From positions 1-64,000 of the forward strand of contig JAAWIS010000009.1 of assembly GCA_022796475.1 (NCBI GenBank): a stretch of 64,000 nt of DNA, written 5' to 3'. Below, in pieces: positions 36,227 through 45,827 of this stretch. The position numbers and the translations under genes were made by a program. Positions within the stretch are counted from its first letter, which is position 1, and the number at the start of each line of letters is the position of its first letter. The notes below the pieces were generated by a model. The model was not told the origin of the DNA and did not search any database. It was given only the letters and a program-made list of their open reading frames with translations. Origin of the DNA: Lachnospiraceae bacterium. GTDB lineage: Bacteria; Bacillota; Clostridia; Lachnospirales; Lachnospiraceae.

Positions 36227-37423
36227 ATGGATCGAATAAGCAACGTAGAATGGAATTATGTAAAAGAGGTTTTGAATGGTCAATTTTCATCAATAAGTAC
36301 ATATCAAATGGTTACAAAATTAGAAACAAAATTTGCAGAAAAATTTCATTCAAAGCATGCAGTAGCTATGGTTAATGGCACGGCAACACTTCATGCTGCA
36401 TTGGAAGCAGCAGAAGTGGGGCCAGGTGATGAGGTCATTTGTCCTCCTCTTACAATGAGTAGTACTTCAATTGCTGTTTTGCAGGCCAATGCAGTGCCAG
36501 TTTTTGCAGATGTGGATAGAGAGAGTTTCTTAATTACAGCGGAGAGTATCAAGAAGGTTATTACTCAAAAAACAAGAGCGATTATTACAGTATCATTATA
36601 TGGCTTAGCACCACAAATGAGAGAAATTATGGAGGTTGCTCGTAATAATAATTTAATTGTAATCGAGGATAATGCAGAATGTTTTGGATCATATCAAAAT
36701 GGACAATTGGTAGGAACCTTTGGTCATATGGCATCTTATAGTTTTCAGAGTTCAAAACACCTTACTGCCGGAGAAGGCGGAATTGTAATAACAAATAGTG
36801 ACGAATTAGCTGATAAATTAAGAAGATATTCAGGTTTGGGATATGCTGGAATAAGTGGAAAAAAAGGGAGAATAACGAAAGATGATATACAATGTCCTAA
36901 TTATGAAAGGCATGTGATTTTGGGATGGAATTATCGAATGTCTGATCTTTGTGCAGCAGTTGCTTTAGGTCAATTGGAACGTATGGAAGAATTGATAAAA
37001 GTTCGCCGCAGGGCAGCATCATATTATCAGGAAGAAGTAGAGAAATGCAATTGGCTGTATCCTCAATATGTACAAAAAGATAATTTACATTCTTACTGGA
37101 CGTATGCAGTAATGTTGGATACTGAGAAAGTAAAATGGCATGAATTTAGAAATAAATATTTAGAATTTGGTGGGGATGGAATATATGCTGCCTGGAAACT
37201 GTCTTATCAAGAGCCTATGTTTAAAAATAAAAGTTTTCTCAATAGAGAAAAATTAGGACTCTATGATCACTATGATTATAATGCAGTGCATTGTATAAAT
37301 GCAGAATATTTGCAACCAAAGCTGTTGCAATTTAAAACGAATTATTATTGCGAGGAAAAGGCAAAGCAACAAGCAAAAATTTTAAATAAGACAATTGCTT
37401 ATTTTAATAAAAATAGAGGTTAA
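36227..37423 (+). CDS. DegT/DnrJ/EryC1 aminotransferase, PseC-like
   Basis: 398 residues, ATG 36227. It is a PLP-dependent nucleotide-sugar aminotransferase: VNGTATLHAAL binds PLP phosphate, EDNAECFGS carries the Asp, and the Schiff-base Lys177 lies in FQSSKHLTAGEGG. With the PseB-like dehydratase and NeuB-type synthase nearby, it probably makes the 4-amino-4,6-dideoxy sugar of the pseudaminic or legionaminic acid pathway. The exact isomer is not readable from motifs. Confidence 0.85.
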   Translation: MDRISNVEWNYVKEVLNGQFSSISTYQMVTKLETKFAEKFHSKHAVAMVNGTATLHAALEAAEVGPGDEVICPPLTMSSTSIAVLQANAVPVFADVDRESFLITAESIKKVITQKTRAIITVSLYGLAPQMREIMEVARNNNLIVIEDNAECFGSYQNGQLVGTFGHMASYSFQSSKHLTAGEGGIVITNSDELADKLRRYSGLGYAGISGKKGRITKDDIQCPNYERHVILGWNYRMSDLCAAVALGQLERMEELIKVRRRAASYYQEEVEKCNWLYPQYVQKDNLHSYWTYAVMLDTEKVKWHEFRNKYLEFGGDGIYAAWKLSYQEPMFKNKSFLNREKLGLYDHYDYNAVHCINAEYLQPKLLQFKTNYYCEEKAKQQAKILNKTIAYFNKNRG

Positions 37424-37428
37424 TGTAG

Positions 37429-38205
37429 ATGAAATTTTTAGCAATTATACAGGCAAGATGTGGCTCTTCAAGGCTACCATCAAAAGTTTTGAAGGATTTA
37501 TGTGGAAAAACGATTTTAGAACGGGTTATAGAAAGAGTAAGAAAAAGTAAATATGTTGATGAAGTAGTGGTAGCTACAACTTTGAATGAAGATGATATAC
37601 CAATTGTTAGCCTGGTTTCAAGTTTAGGAATAAGAGTTTTTGCAGGGAATTCATTGGATGTGTTGGATCGATATTATCAGGCTGCAAAAATAATTCAACC
37701 AGAATATGTTATTCGTATCACGGCAGATTGTCCAGTTTTTGATGCTAAATTATTAGATGATGCAATTGAAAAACTAAAGCCAGAAACGGATTATATGGCA
37801 GCGTGTTCTGAAACGTTAGCAGATGGATTAGATTTAGAGATTATACGTTATGAAGTACTGAAACAAGTTTGGAAAGAAGCACATCTTGCGTCTGAGCGGG
37901 AACATGTTACTATGTATATTAAAAATAATAAGAAGTTATTCACTATACAAGATTATAAAAGTCCATTGGGAAATTTGCATAATGAAAGGTGGACAGTTGA
38001 TGAACCAGAGGATTATTTCTTTATAAAAAATATATACGATCACTTTAAAATAGCAGGAAAAGAAGCTTTTGATTCAAAAGATATTTTAGCATATTTAAAT
38101 GCAAATCCAAAAGTACGTGAAATTAATAAAGGCTTTATCCGTAATGAAGGACTTTTGATTTCTTTAAAAAATGATAGGACTGTGAAAAGGCCAATTGAGG
38201 AGTAA
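37429..38205 (+). CDS. Acylneuraminate-type cytidylyltransferase, SpsF/PseF-like
   Basis: 258 residues, ATG 37429, 5 bp after the aminotransferase gene. The N-terminal nucleotide-binding motif IIQARCGSSRLPSKVL and VIRITADCPVFD with the metal-binding Asp identify the CMP-sugar synthetase-like family represented by Bacillus SpsF. Expected role: activate the nonulosonic acid as a CMP-sugar. SpsF-like proteins are sometimes labelled glycosyltransferases, so the reaction is moderately certain. Confidence 0.78.
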   Translation: MKFLAIIQARCGSSRLPSKVLKDLCGKTILERVIERVRKSKYVDEVVVATTLNEDDIPIVSLVSSLGIRVFAGNSLDVLDRYYQAAKIIQPEYVIRITADCPVFDAKLLDDAIEKLKPETDYMAACSETLADGLDLEIIRYEVLKQVWKEAHLASEREHVTMYIKNNKKLFTIQDYKSPLGNLHNERWTVDEPEDYFFIKNIYDHFKIAGKEAFDSKDILAYLNANPKVREINKGFIRNEGLLISLKNDRTVKRPIEE

Positions 38206-38210
38206 AGAAA

Positions 38211-39218
38211 ATGTATAGAGATATTATTGATGGTAGGACAATCCTCATAACAGGAGGAACTGGATCATTTGGAAAGTGTTTTACGAAATATGTATTAATG
38301 AATTTCAATCCCAAAAAGGTAATTATCTATTCTAGAGATGAATTTAAGCAGTTTAATATGTTAAATGATTTTAAAGAATATGGAGAACGATTGCGATTTT
38401 TTATTGGAGATGTGCGTGATTTAAGACGTTTAAAAAGGGCATTTAAAGGTGTAGACTATGTTATTCATGCAGCAGCGTTAAAGCAGGTTCCTAGTTGTGA
38501 ATATAATCCAAACGAGGCAATAAAAACTAATATACATGGAGCTATGAATGTAATTGAAGCAGCTCTGGATTGCAATATAAGAAAAGTAGTTGCATTATCT
38601 ACAGATAAAGCTGTAAATCCAGTTAATTTGTATGGAGGAACAAAGCTTGTTTCGGACAAGCTTTTTGTGGCTGCAAATTCTTATGTAGGTGTATCAGATT
38701 TAAATTTTTCCGTTGTAAGATATGGGAATGTTGCCGGAAGTCGAGGATCAGTTATTCCATTTTTTAATAAAATAATTCAGGAGGGGAAATATGAACTTCC
38801 AATCACTGATTATAGGATGACTAGATTTTGGATTAGCCTGCCAGAGGGGGTACAGTTAGTACTAAAGGCCCTGAAGGAGGCTCGTGGTGGAGAAATCTTT
38901 ATTAGTAAAATTCCTTCCTTTAAAGTTACAGATTTAGCACAAGCAATGCTTCCAGGATGCAAAATGCCAGAAATAGGAATTCGGGAAGGGGAAAAATTAC
39001 ATGAAGTTATGGTGACAGCAGAAGATGCTCCAACTACCTATGAATATGATAAACACTATATCATATATCCACAATTGATGTTTAATGATCGAATGAAATT
39101 GGAGCCTAGTGGAAAGAAAGTACAAAATGATTTTGTTTATAGTTCAGGAACAAATAAAGAATGGCTATCAGTTGAACAGATTAAAGAAAGATTAGAGTCT
39201 AGCATGACATTTTTATAA
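38211..39218 (+). CDS. pseB: UDP-GlcNAc 4,6-dehydratase (inverting), PseB-like
   Basis: 335 residues, ATG 38211. An extended SDR: ILITGGTGSFGK binds NAD(P), YSRDEFKQ and RFFIGDVRDLRRL are PseB/FlaA1 family signatures, HAAALKQVPSCEYNP and ALSTDKAVNPVNLYGGTK (catalytic Tyr/Lys) follow. It removes water from UDP-GlcNAc to give the 4-keto-6-deoxy sugar, first step to pseudaminic acid. PseB-like is preferred over CapE because STDKAVNP-type sequence and flanking genes fit the pseudaminate set. The gene after it has a broken frame. Confidence 0.88.
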   Translation: MYRDIIDGRTILITGGTGSFGKCFTKYVLMNFNPKKVIIYSRDEFKQFNMLNDFKEYGERLRFFIGDVRDLRRLKRAFKGVDYVIHAAALKQVPSCEYNPNEAIKTNIHGAMNVIEAALDCNIRKVVALSTDKAVNPVNLYGGTKLVSDKLFVAANSYVGVSDLNFSVVRYGNVAGSRGSVIPFFNKIIQEGKYELPITDYRMTRFWISLPEGVQLVLKALKEARGGEIFISKIPSFKVTDLAQAMLPGCKMPEIGIREGEKLHEVMVTAEDAPTTYEYDKHYIIYPQLMFNDRMKLEPSGKKVQNDFVYSSGTNKEWLSVEQIKERLESSMTFL

Positions 39219-39231
39219 AAAGGAGCACATT

Positions 39232-39967
39232 ATGTTTCAAAATGAAAGAGATATTTCTGAATGGAAGTCAGGGAACAAAAAAATAATGGACTATCATAAA
39301 AGACAATTAGAAACTCCTTATAGGAGTACAATATATTTTGAAATATTTTTATCTGAAAATACTTCATTAGATAATTGCAAAATTATAGATATTGCTTGTG
39401 GGGCTGGGGGGGGTAATAAGATATTTAGCAAAATTACATAAAAGTAGCGATTTTTTGGGTATTGATTTAAATGATAGTTTTTACGGAAATTTTGCAGAAT
39501 TAAAAAATATAAATTTTGAAGTAAGCGATTTATACAATATGGATAATAAATATGTGAACCATTTTAATGGGGCACTTTGTTTACAGACATTATCATGGCT
39601 TCCTGGATATAAAGAGGCAGTAAAAAAGATATGTGATTTAAAAACTGATTGGATCGCGATGTCATTGCTTGGATATGAAGGCAAGATTAATTTTAATATT
39701 GAAATTGAAAACTATGAAAATTTAACCCCAGAAGGCAATTTTACACATAGTTGGTATAATATTTATTCAATCCCATTGATGAATCAATACTTGAAAGAGG
39801 AAGGGTTTAAAAAAATTATATATAAGAAATTTGAAATAGATATTGATTTAGAGAAACCTGATAATTTAGATATGGGGACTTATACATTAAAGACAATGGA
39901 AGGAAAACGGTTACAAATATCAGGTGCGCTTATTATGCCATGGTATTTTATTTATGCTGAGCGATAA
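39232..39967 (+). pseudogene. SAM-dependent methyltransferase split by a G8 tract (frameshift, possibly phase-variable)
   Basis: Two overlapping frames, 39232-39441 and 39392-39967, together encode one class I methyltransferase of ~244 residues. The first ends in the SAM-binding motif IIDIACGAGGG; the second continues in a different frame with LGIDLNDSF and later motifs. They meet at eight consecutive G residues (39406-39413). With seven G the frame would read GAGGVIRYLAKLHK and stay open to 39967. The product would methylate a sugar or a nucleotide-sugar of the glycan. Either the gene is switched off by slipped-strand mispairing, or it is dead, or the eighth G is a sequencing error. Confidence 0.8.
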
Positions 39968-39995
39968 AGAAAGTTTATTATAATAAGGAATTAGA

Positions 39996-40904
39996 ATGTT
40001 AAAAAAATATAAAATATATATTACTGGTATAGTGGGGCTATTGGGATACGGGATTTACAATACTCTTAAAGATAGAGCAGAGATTACAGGGCTTGATTTA
40101 CAGGATATTTTGATTACAGGATTGTCTTATCAGAAAATATCGCTTTTAGATATGAAATCTGTAGAACGGGATATAGCAAAAATAAAACCAGATGTATTGG
40201 TTCACACAGCAGCATTAGTTAATGTAGACAAATGTGAAGAAAATCCTAAAGAGGCAAGGATTTTAAATACAGATGTGACCGAACAACTTGCTTATATTTG
40301 TCAAAAATATGAGATAAAAATGATTTATATATCCACAGATGCAGTTTTCGACGGACTAAATCCTAATTTATATACAGAAGAAGATACAGCAAGACCAATT
40401 AATATATATGGGAAGACGAAATTAGATGGAGAAAAAGCAGTTTTAAAGTATCCTGATAATTTAGTATTTAGGACTAATATTTATGGAATTAATGTACAAG
40501 AAAAGCAGAGTTTTGGTGAATGGATTTATGATTCACTAATAACAGGAAAAACATTAAATATGTTCACAGACATAGATTTTTCTCCTATACTTGTGAATGA
40601 ATTGGCAGAGTTGATTTATCAATCATGTAAAAAAGAATTATGCGGTTTATATCATGCATGCGGAACAGGATGTATTACAAAATATGAGTTTGGGATAAAA
40701 TTGAATGAAGTATTTCAAATAGGATCAAATACAATACATCCGATAATGAGTGATACAGTTAAATTAAAGGCAAAAAGAGCAAAACATATGGGGATGTCTA
40801 ATAATAAACTTTGTAAAGAATTGCAAATAAAAATAAGTACTCCTGAAGAAAGTATCAGAAAATTTTTCCATTTAATAAGGAGCAGGGACTATAATGGAAA
40901 TTAA
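39996..40904 (+). CDS. RmlD-like NAD(P)-dependent sugar reductase
   Basis: 302 residues, ATG 39996. RmlD/extended SDR fold: ITGIVGLLGYGIYN (a variant Rossmann motif), VHTAALVNVDKCEENP, ISTDAVFDG, and the catalytic YGKTK. It likely reduces or epimerises a 4-keto nucleotide sugar. It ends 11 bp inside the following NeuB-type synthase gene, hence translationally coupled. In the absence of a recognisable PseG hydrolase here, it may define a variant pathway (inference). Confidence 0.8.
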   Translation: MLKKYKIYITGIVGLLGYGIYNTLKDRAEITGLDLQDILITGLSYQKISLLDMKSVERDIAKIKPDVLVHTAALVNVDKCEENPKEARILNTDVTEQLAYICQKYEIKMIYISTDAVFDGLNPNLYTEEDTARPINIYGKTKLDGEKAVLKYPDNLVFRTNIYGINVQEKQSFGEWIYDSLITGKTLNMFTDIDFSPILVNELAELIYQSCKKELCGLYHACGTGCITKYEFGIKLNEVFQIGSNTIHPIMSDTVKLKAKRAKHMGMSNNKLCKELQIKISTPEESIRKFFHLIRSRDYNGN

Positions 40905-41970
40905 AATAGGAAATAAAACTATATCAAAAAGTTCGAAACCATACTTTATAGCAGATATTGCAGCCAATCATGATGGAGATATTAACCGGGCATATCACTT
41001 AATTGAGCTGGCAAAGGAAGCAGGTGCAGATGCCGCTAAATTTCAGAATTTTAAAGCAGAAACAATTGTAAGCAAAAATGGATTTGAAAGAATTGGCAAG
41101 CAGATTTCTCATCAATCAAAATGGAAAAAATCTGTGTTTGAAACATACAAGGATGCAAGTCTTCCTGATATGTGGTCACAGAAATTAAAAGAAAAATGTG
41201 ATAATATTGGAATTGAATACATGACCACTCCATATGACTTTGCATCAGTAGATTTAGCAGATCAGTATGTGAATGCATTTAAAATTGGATCTGGCGATAT
41301 TACATGGACAGAAATGTTAGAATATATTGCTAAAAAAGGAAAGCCTGTTTTACTTGCTACGGGGGCATCAGAATTAGAAGATGTTAAAAGGGCAATGCAA
41401 GTATTACAAAATTACAACAATCAGATTATCCTTATGCAGTGTAATACAAATTATACGGCATCAAGCTCGAATTTTTTATATATTAATTTAAATGTTTTAG
41501 GTACATATCAAAAGCAATACCCTAATTGTATACTAGGCTTATCGGATCATACATTTGGTTATGCAACAGTATTAGGAGCCTTTGCTTTGGGGGCGCGTGT
41601 ATTTGAAAAGCATTTTACAGATGATAATAACAGAGTGGGACCAGATCATAAATTTTCTATGAATCCAAGTACATGGAAACAAATGGTGAAGGCATGTAAT
41701 GAACTCTATCAGGCAATGGGTGATGGAATAAAAAAGGTAGAGAAAAATGAATTGGATACGGTTAGCATACAAAGAAGATCGTTCTATTTGCAGAAGGATT
41801 TAAATAGAGGAGATATTATTAAAGAAGAAGATATTTTTCCGCTTAGACCTGTAAAGGAAGGCTCAGTACTACCATATGAAAAGAATAAAATACTAGGAAG
41901 GCGGATTGTAAATGATAAAAAGAAAGATGAAAGTTTGCTTTGGGAGGATATAGATAATGTTGAAGGGTAA
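40894..41970 (+). CDS. Nonulosonic acid synthase, NeuB/PseI family
   Basis: 358 residues, ATG 40894 overlapping the preceding gene. NeuB domain: KPYFIADIAANHDGDI with metal-binding residues, AAKFQNFKAETIV, and LSDHTFGYA; the C-terminal ~60 residues are an antifreeze/SAF-like domain (RRSFYLQKDLNRGDIIKEEDI). It condenses phosphoenolpyruvate with a 6-carbon N-acetyl sugar to make a nine-carbon acidic sugar. PseB- and PseC-like neighbours favour pseudaminic or legionaminic acid over sialic acid. Confidence 0.9.
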   Translation: MEIKIGNKTISKSSKPYFIADIAANHDGDINRAYHLIELAKEAGADAAKFQNFKAETIVSKNGFERIGKQISHQSKWKKSVFETYKDASLPDMWSQKLKEKCDNIGIEYMTTPYDFASVDLADQYVNAFKIGSGDITWTEMLEYIAKKGKPVLLATGASELEDVKRAMQVLQNYNNQIILMQCNTNYTASSSNFLYINLNVLGTYQKQYPNCILGLSDHTFGYATVLGAFALGARVFEKHFTDDNNRVGPDHKFSMNPSTWKQMVKACNELYQAMGDGIKKVEKNELDTVSIQRRSFYLQKDLNRGDIIKEEDIFPLRPVKEGSVLPYEKNKILGRRIVNDKKKDESLLWEDIDNVEG

Positions 41971-42508
41971 GCAAATATATTTGTGTGCTTTAGAAAGAGA
42001 AGATCTCCCATATCTAATGAATTGGAGGAATCAGGAAGAATTTCGAAAATATTTTCGTGAATACCGTGAAATAAATTCAGATATGCAAAAGAGTTGGTAT
42101 GAAAAAAAGGTTTTAAATGATGCAGGAACAGTTATGTTTGCTATTCGCAATATCGAGAATGCTGAATTGATAGGTTGTTGTGGTTTGTGCTATATCAATT
42201 GGATTCATAGAAATGCGGATCTTTCTCTGTATATAGGTAAAGACTTTGCATATATTGATGATTTTGGTTATGCAAAAGAGAGTTGTAGCCTCTTATTCAA
42301 CTATGGGTTTAATCAACTTGGATTAGAAAAAATCTGGTCAGAGTTGTATGAGTTTGATTTAAAGAAGATAGAATTATATCAAAAAGTGGGAATGCAGATT
42401 GATGGAGTATTAAGAAATCAATATTATTATGAAGGAAAATGGTGGAATTCTAAAATTTTTTCTATATTGAATAATGAATGGCAGGAAAGGAGGGGTAGGA
42501 TTGATTAA
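41957..42508 (+). CDS. GNAT N-acetyltransferase, PseH-like
   Basis: 183 residues, ATG 41957 overlapping the synthase gene by 14 bp. RimI/RimL-type GNAT fold: LPYLMNWRNQEEFRKYF at the N-terminus, ELIGCCGLCYINW, and the acetyl-CoA region DFGYAKESCSLLFNYGFNQLGLEK. In pseudaminate/legionaminate clusters a GNAT enzyme (PseH/LegH) acetylates the 4-amino group, and this is the expected role here. Confidence 0.82.
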   Translation: MLKGKQIYLCALEREDLPYLMNWRNQEEFRKYFREYREINSDMQKSWYEKKVLNDAGTVMFAIRNIENAELIGCCGLCYINWIHRNADLSLYIGKDFAYIDDFGYAKESCSLLFNYGFNQLGLEKIWSELYEFDLKKIELYQKVGMQIDGVLRNQYYYEGKWWNSKIFSILNNEWQERRGRID

Positions 42509-43412
42509 ATTGTGCCTAGGAACAGTACAGTTTGGAATGAAATATGGAATTAATAATCAAAGTGGTCAACCATCAGAGGAAGAATGCTTTGAAATGTTGG
42601 ATATTGCTTTAGAAAATGGAATTAAAACAATCGATACAGCAAGGGCGTATGGAACAGCAGAAACTATAGTAGGAAATTATCTGGAATATCGAAATTGTAA
42701 ACATAAAGTAGAAATCATTTCAAAGCTTTGTCCTAATGTAATAGAAGCGAATGAAAAGGATGTATATTCTGTCATAAGAAAAGAATTAGAAGGAAGTTTA
42801 AAGCGATTACATATATCGCAGTTAAACGGATATTTACTGCATACGCCAGAATATATATATAATGAAAAGATTATTCAAACTTTATTTCGGTTAAAGAATG
42901 AAAAATTGATTCAGAATATAGGAGTTTCTATATATGATATAAAAGAAGGAGATGAAGCCATTAAAAAGAATCTGGATTATGTACAGTTGCCATACAGCAT
43001 TCTGGATCAAAGAGGGATGGAATCTGGATTCATCGAGAGAGCTAAAAAATCTGGACTGACAGTTTTTACAAGAAGTGCTTTTTTGCAAGGTTTATTTTTG
43101 ATGAATTTAGAAAAAGTTCCGAATTATTTGGAACATGCCAAACCATATTTGGAATTTTTTGAAAGTTTGACAAAACAATATAATAAAAGCAAAATAGAAT
43201 TATTGATTCATTATGTGAAGGATTTAAAGGAAATTGATTATCTTGTATTTGGTGTGGATAATAAAAATCAATTGATAGAGGATATGGCAGTATTCAATTC
43301 AGATATGATTCGAGAAGAAAATTTATTTAAAGAAATTAAAAAAATTTATAATCAGGTAGATAATAGCATTATCTTGCCAAGCTTATGGTCAAATGGGAAA
43401 AAGGTAGATTAA
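42501..43412 (+). CDS. Aldo/keto reductase
   Basis: 303 residues from TTG 42501, chosen because AGGAGGGG ends six bases upstream; ATG 42474 lacks a ribosome site. The catalytic tetrad motifs DTARAYG (Asp, Tyr), EIISKL (Lys) and GYLLHTP (His) are present, as is the (beta/alpha)8 C-terminal cofactor region. It would reduce a keto sugar with NADPH. Last intact gene of this block; the relic SDR follows. Confidence 0.85.
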   Translation: MIKLCLGTVQFGMKYGINNQSGQPSEEECFEMLDIALENGIKTIDTARAYGTAETIVGNYLEYRNCKHKVEIISKLCPNVIEANEKDVYSVIRKELEGSLKRLHISQLNGYLLHTPEYIYNEKIIQTLFRLKNEKLIQNIGVSIYDIKEGDEAIKKNLDYVQLPYSILDQRGMESGFIERAKKSGLTVFTRSAFLQGLFLMNLEKVPNYLEHAKPYLEFFESLTKQYNKSKIELLIHYVKDLKEIDYLVFGVDNKNQLIEDMAVFNSDMIREENLFKEIKKIYNQVDNSIILPSLWSNGKKVD

Positions 43413-43461
43413 AGCATAAAGATATATGAAAACATTAATTGGAATAATTATTCAAAATTCT

Positions 43462-43650
43462 TTAGAAGTTCACCCCTCTTTCCACAGACTGACTTAGGAA
43501 TTTCTTATTGTAGATTTTAAAAAGGGAACAGTATGGTTGGTCATCGATGGAAAAAGCCCGGGATTCCATCTGTTTTAATAACGGTTCAACGGAAATCTTC
43601 TCGATTGGTTCTGCTTTGGCTTTTTCATTTTTATACCAGAGTGTAATATA
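43462..43650 (-). pseudogene. 3' fragment of an unrecognised gene on the minus strand
   Basis: Read on the minus strand an open frame of ~62 codons ends in TAA at 43464-43462: LWYKNEKAKAEPIEKISVEP, then QPYCSLFKIYNKKFLSQSVE and GVNF. It has protein-like composition but no start and no recognised family. It meets the truncated SDR relic at about 43650, pointing to a past insertion or recombination that removed both 5' parts. Confidence 0.4.
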
Positions 43651-43651
43651 G

Positions 43652-43999
43652 ATTATTGCACCAGATCAACGAATTTATCAGAAGAATAGTCTGCATGATG
43701 ACCAACAGACAGTAAAACCAGTCACTTATTCGGTTATAAAGCACGGCTTAATCGGATTAACAAAGTATCTGGTTACATATTATGCAGAAAACGGGATCCG
43801 CGCTAATACATTGTGTCCAGCAGGTGTATATAATGGTCAAAATGAAGAATTTATACAGAAACTAACGAATTTAATTCCAATGGGAAGAATGGCAGACGTA
43901 GAAGAATACAAAAGTACAATTTTGTATTTAATTTCTGCTGCAAGCAGTTATATGACAGGCAGTACGATAATTGTAGATGGCGGGCGGACATGTTGGTAA
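43652..43999 (+). pseudogene. Truncated short-chain dehydrogenase (C-terminal half)
   Basis: Directly after a TAG at 43649-43651 an open frame reads APDQRIYQ, then the catalytic TYSVIKHGLIGLTKYL (Tyr and Lys), ENGIRANTLCPAGVYNG, and the family's end TGSTIIVDGGRTCW. The whole N-terminal half, with the NAD-binding motif, is missing. A remaining ATG-initiated frame begins at 43811. It is a relic of an SDR of the type often found in nonulosonate clusters. Confidence 0.75.
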
Positions 44000-44250
44000 A
44001 AATGAATAGTATTTCTAAGTGAAGTTAGTAATGGATAATAACTGCATATTATTCAAGCCAAGAATTGTATTTTATAAGAAAAAGTTTGCGGTACAATAAA
44101 ATTTGAAAAATGGAGTAAGTTACATTATATTTTGCTTACAATTAGTTCTGTTCCTAAAAGAATAGTTATTGTCCATTACTGTTTGGCAACGTATAGAATA
44201 AGTCATTAAGGATATTAAAAGTAAATAGAAAAATACAAAAAGGAGTCCAT

Positions 44251-45555
44251 ATGCCTATAATTAGTATTATTATTCCTGTATATAATACACAAAAGTATCT
44301 TAAAAGATGCCTGGATTCTTGCTTGAATCAAACCTTGCAAGAAATAGAAATTATTGTAATAAATGATGCATCACCAGATAATTCCATTGAAATTATGAAA
44401 AAATATGAAGCAGAATATCCAGAAAAGATTAAATGCATATATTTGACTGAAAACATACGTCAAGGTGGAGCAAGAAATATAGGTTTAAAAAATGCAAAAG
44501 GAGAATTTGTTTTATTTGTAGATAGTGATGATTGGATTCAACCAGAAATGTGTGAGAAGTTGTATTTAGAATCATTAAAAAGCAATGCTGATATTGTGTA
44601 TTGTAATGTTCTTAGAGAAAAAAAAGATGGCTATGTGGTGAATAATCGATTTCCGAAGGAATTATTAGGTGAAGTCAATGAGGATAAAATTAGAATACTT
44701 ATAATGCAATTATTAGTTGGACCATGGGCACATATTATAAAAACAAGCATTATTATAGATAATGTACTATTTTTTCCAGAACGAGTGATTTTTGAAGATA
44801 TGGTAATTACAAGAATGTGGGATATTTATGCTCATAGGATATCAAAAGTTGAAGAGCCATACTATATCTACTGTTTAAATATGGATTCTGTTGGACAAAA
44901 TAGAATTTCAGTATATTATGATGATGGGTTTCAGTGTGTGAATTTGCTTTATAAAAAATTAGAGGAAGATTCCAGAACAAAAAAATTTAAATTAGAAAGA
45001 GAACTTATCTGTTTATATCATGCAATTTCTATATTACAAAATATAATTAAAAGAAGTACTATTAATTTTGATGATAAAATCCAAAAAGATTTTCAAAAAT
45101 GTATTAATACAATATGTAAATCGCCTTATGAAAGAATTGAGTGGAAATATTGGTTTACTAAAAAGGAAATAAAATGGATTGTATCAGAAGTCAATTTTGA
45201 TTATTATAGACAGTCTTCTTTTCATGATAGAGTGGAAGAGTATAAAGAATACTATGAAAGATTAAAAATGGATATTGAAATAATTTTTTCTTACTTTTTT
45301 GAACAAAAAGTAAGAAAAATAGCTGTTTGGGGAAAGACTGATTATGCATTAGGCTTTTCTTATGCATTTCATAATTGCAGTGTAATTGATAGGATAGAAG
45401 AAGCGGAAGAGCAAGAAGTGGAATGTGTATTAGCTTTGAGAAGTCTGCATTGTGAGAATATTAAAAATAGTTTAAAAGGAATCAATGTTAAGATATTTGA
45501 TTTACAAGGATATCTTTTATGGAACAAAGATATTTTAATGAGTATCATAAAGTAA
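44251..45555 (+). CDS. GT2 glycosyltransferase
   Basis: 434 residues, ATG 44251 with AGGAG upstream. N-terminal GT-A domain: SIIIPVYNTQKYLKRCLDS, VINDASPDNS, GGARNIGLKNAKGEFVLFVDSDDW with metal-binding DSDD. The C-terminal ~90 residues (VRKIAVWGKTDYALGF onward) look like a degenerate version of the Rossmann-like module seen in neighbours. It transfers one sugar to a growing glycan; specificity unknown. Upstream 250 bases hold no gene; a weak TTGTCC/TATAGA promoter-like pair lies at 44169-44197. Confidence 0.88.
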   Translation: MPIISIIIPVYNTQKYLKRCLDSCLNQTLQEIEIIVINDASPDNSIEIMKKYEAEYPEKIKCIYLTENIRQGGARNIGLKNAKGEFVLFVDSDDWIQPEMCEKLYLESLKSNADIVYCNVLREKKDGYVVNNRFPKELLGEVNEDKIRILIMQLLVGPWAHIIKTSIIIDNVLFFPERVIFEDMVITRMWDIYAHRISKVEEPYYIYCLNMDSVGQNRISVYYDDGFQCVNLLYKKLEEDSRTKKFKLERELICLYHAISILQNIIKRSTINFDDKIQKDFQKCINTICKSPYERIEWKYWFTKKEIKWIVSEVNFDYYRQSSFHDRVEEYKEYYERLKMDIEIIFSYFFEQKVRKIAVWGKTDYALGFSYAFHNCSVIDRIEEAEEQEVECVLALRSLHCENIKNSLKGINVKIFDLQGYLLWNKDILMSIIK

Positions 45556-45827
45556 AATTAGAAAGTGTTTTAAAAACTTATTAATTTCTTCATTAATTAA
45601 CAAAATTGTGATTATAATGATTCAAAAAATCCCCAAGACAGTTGTTACGCTGAAGGTTCTCTATTAAACCTTGCTGTGTGGTTGTACTTGCATAATAAGC
45701 CATCCAAAGAAAAATGGTAGAGGAAAAGGTTACAAATTGGGTAAATCGTGCAAAGGTATTATTGAAATAACATAATCAATCCCCAAATTTGAAATAACAT
45801 ATTTACAAATGGAGGAATAATAGTATT

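Noticed and set aside
45556..45827. Possible plus-strand relic near 45638-45720 (frame with LLNLAVWLYLHNK)
   Set aside because: Too short and without a recognised family; could be chance in AT-rich DNA.
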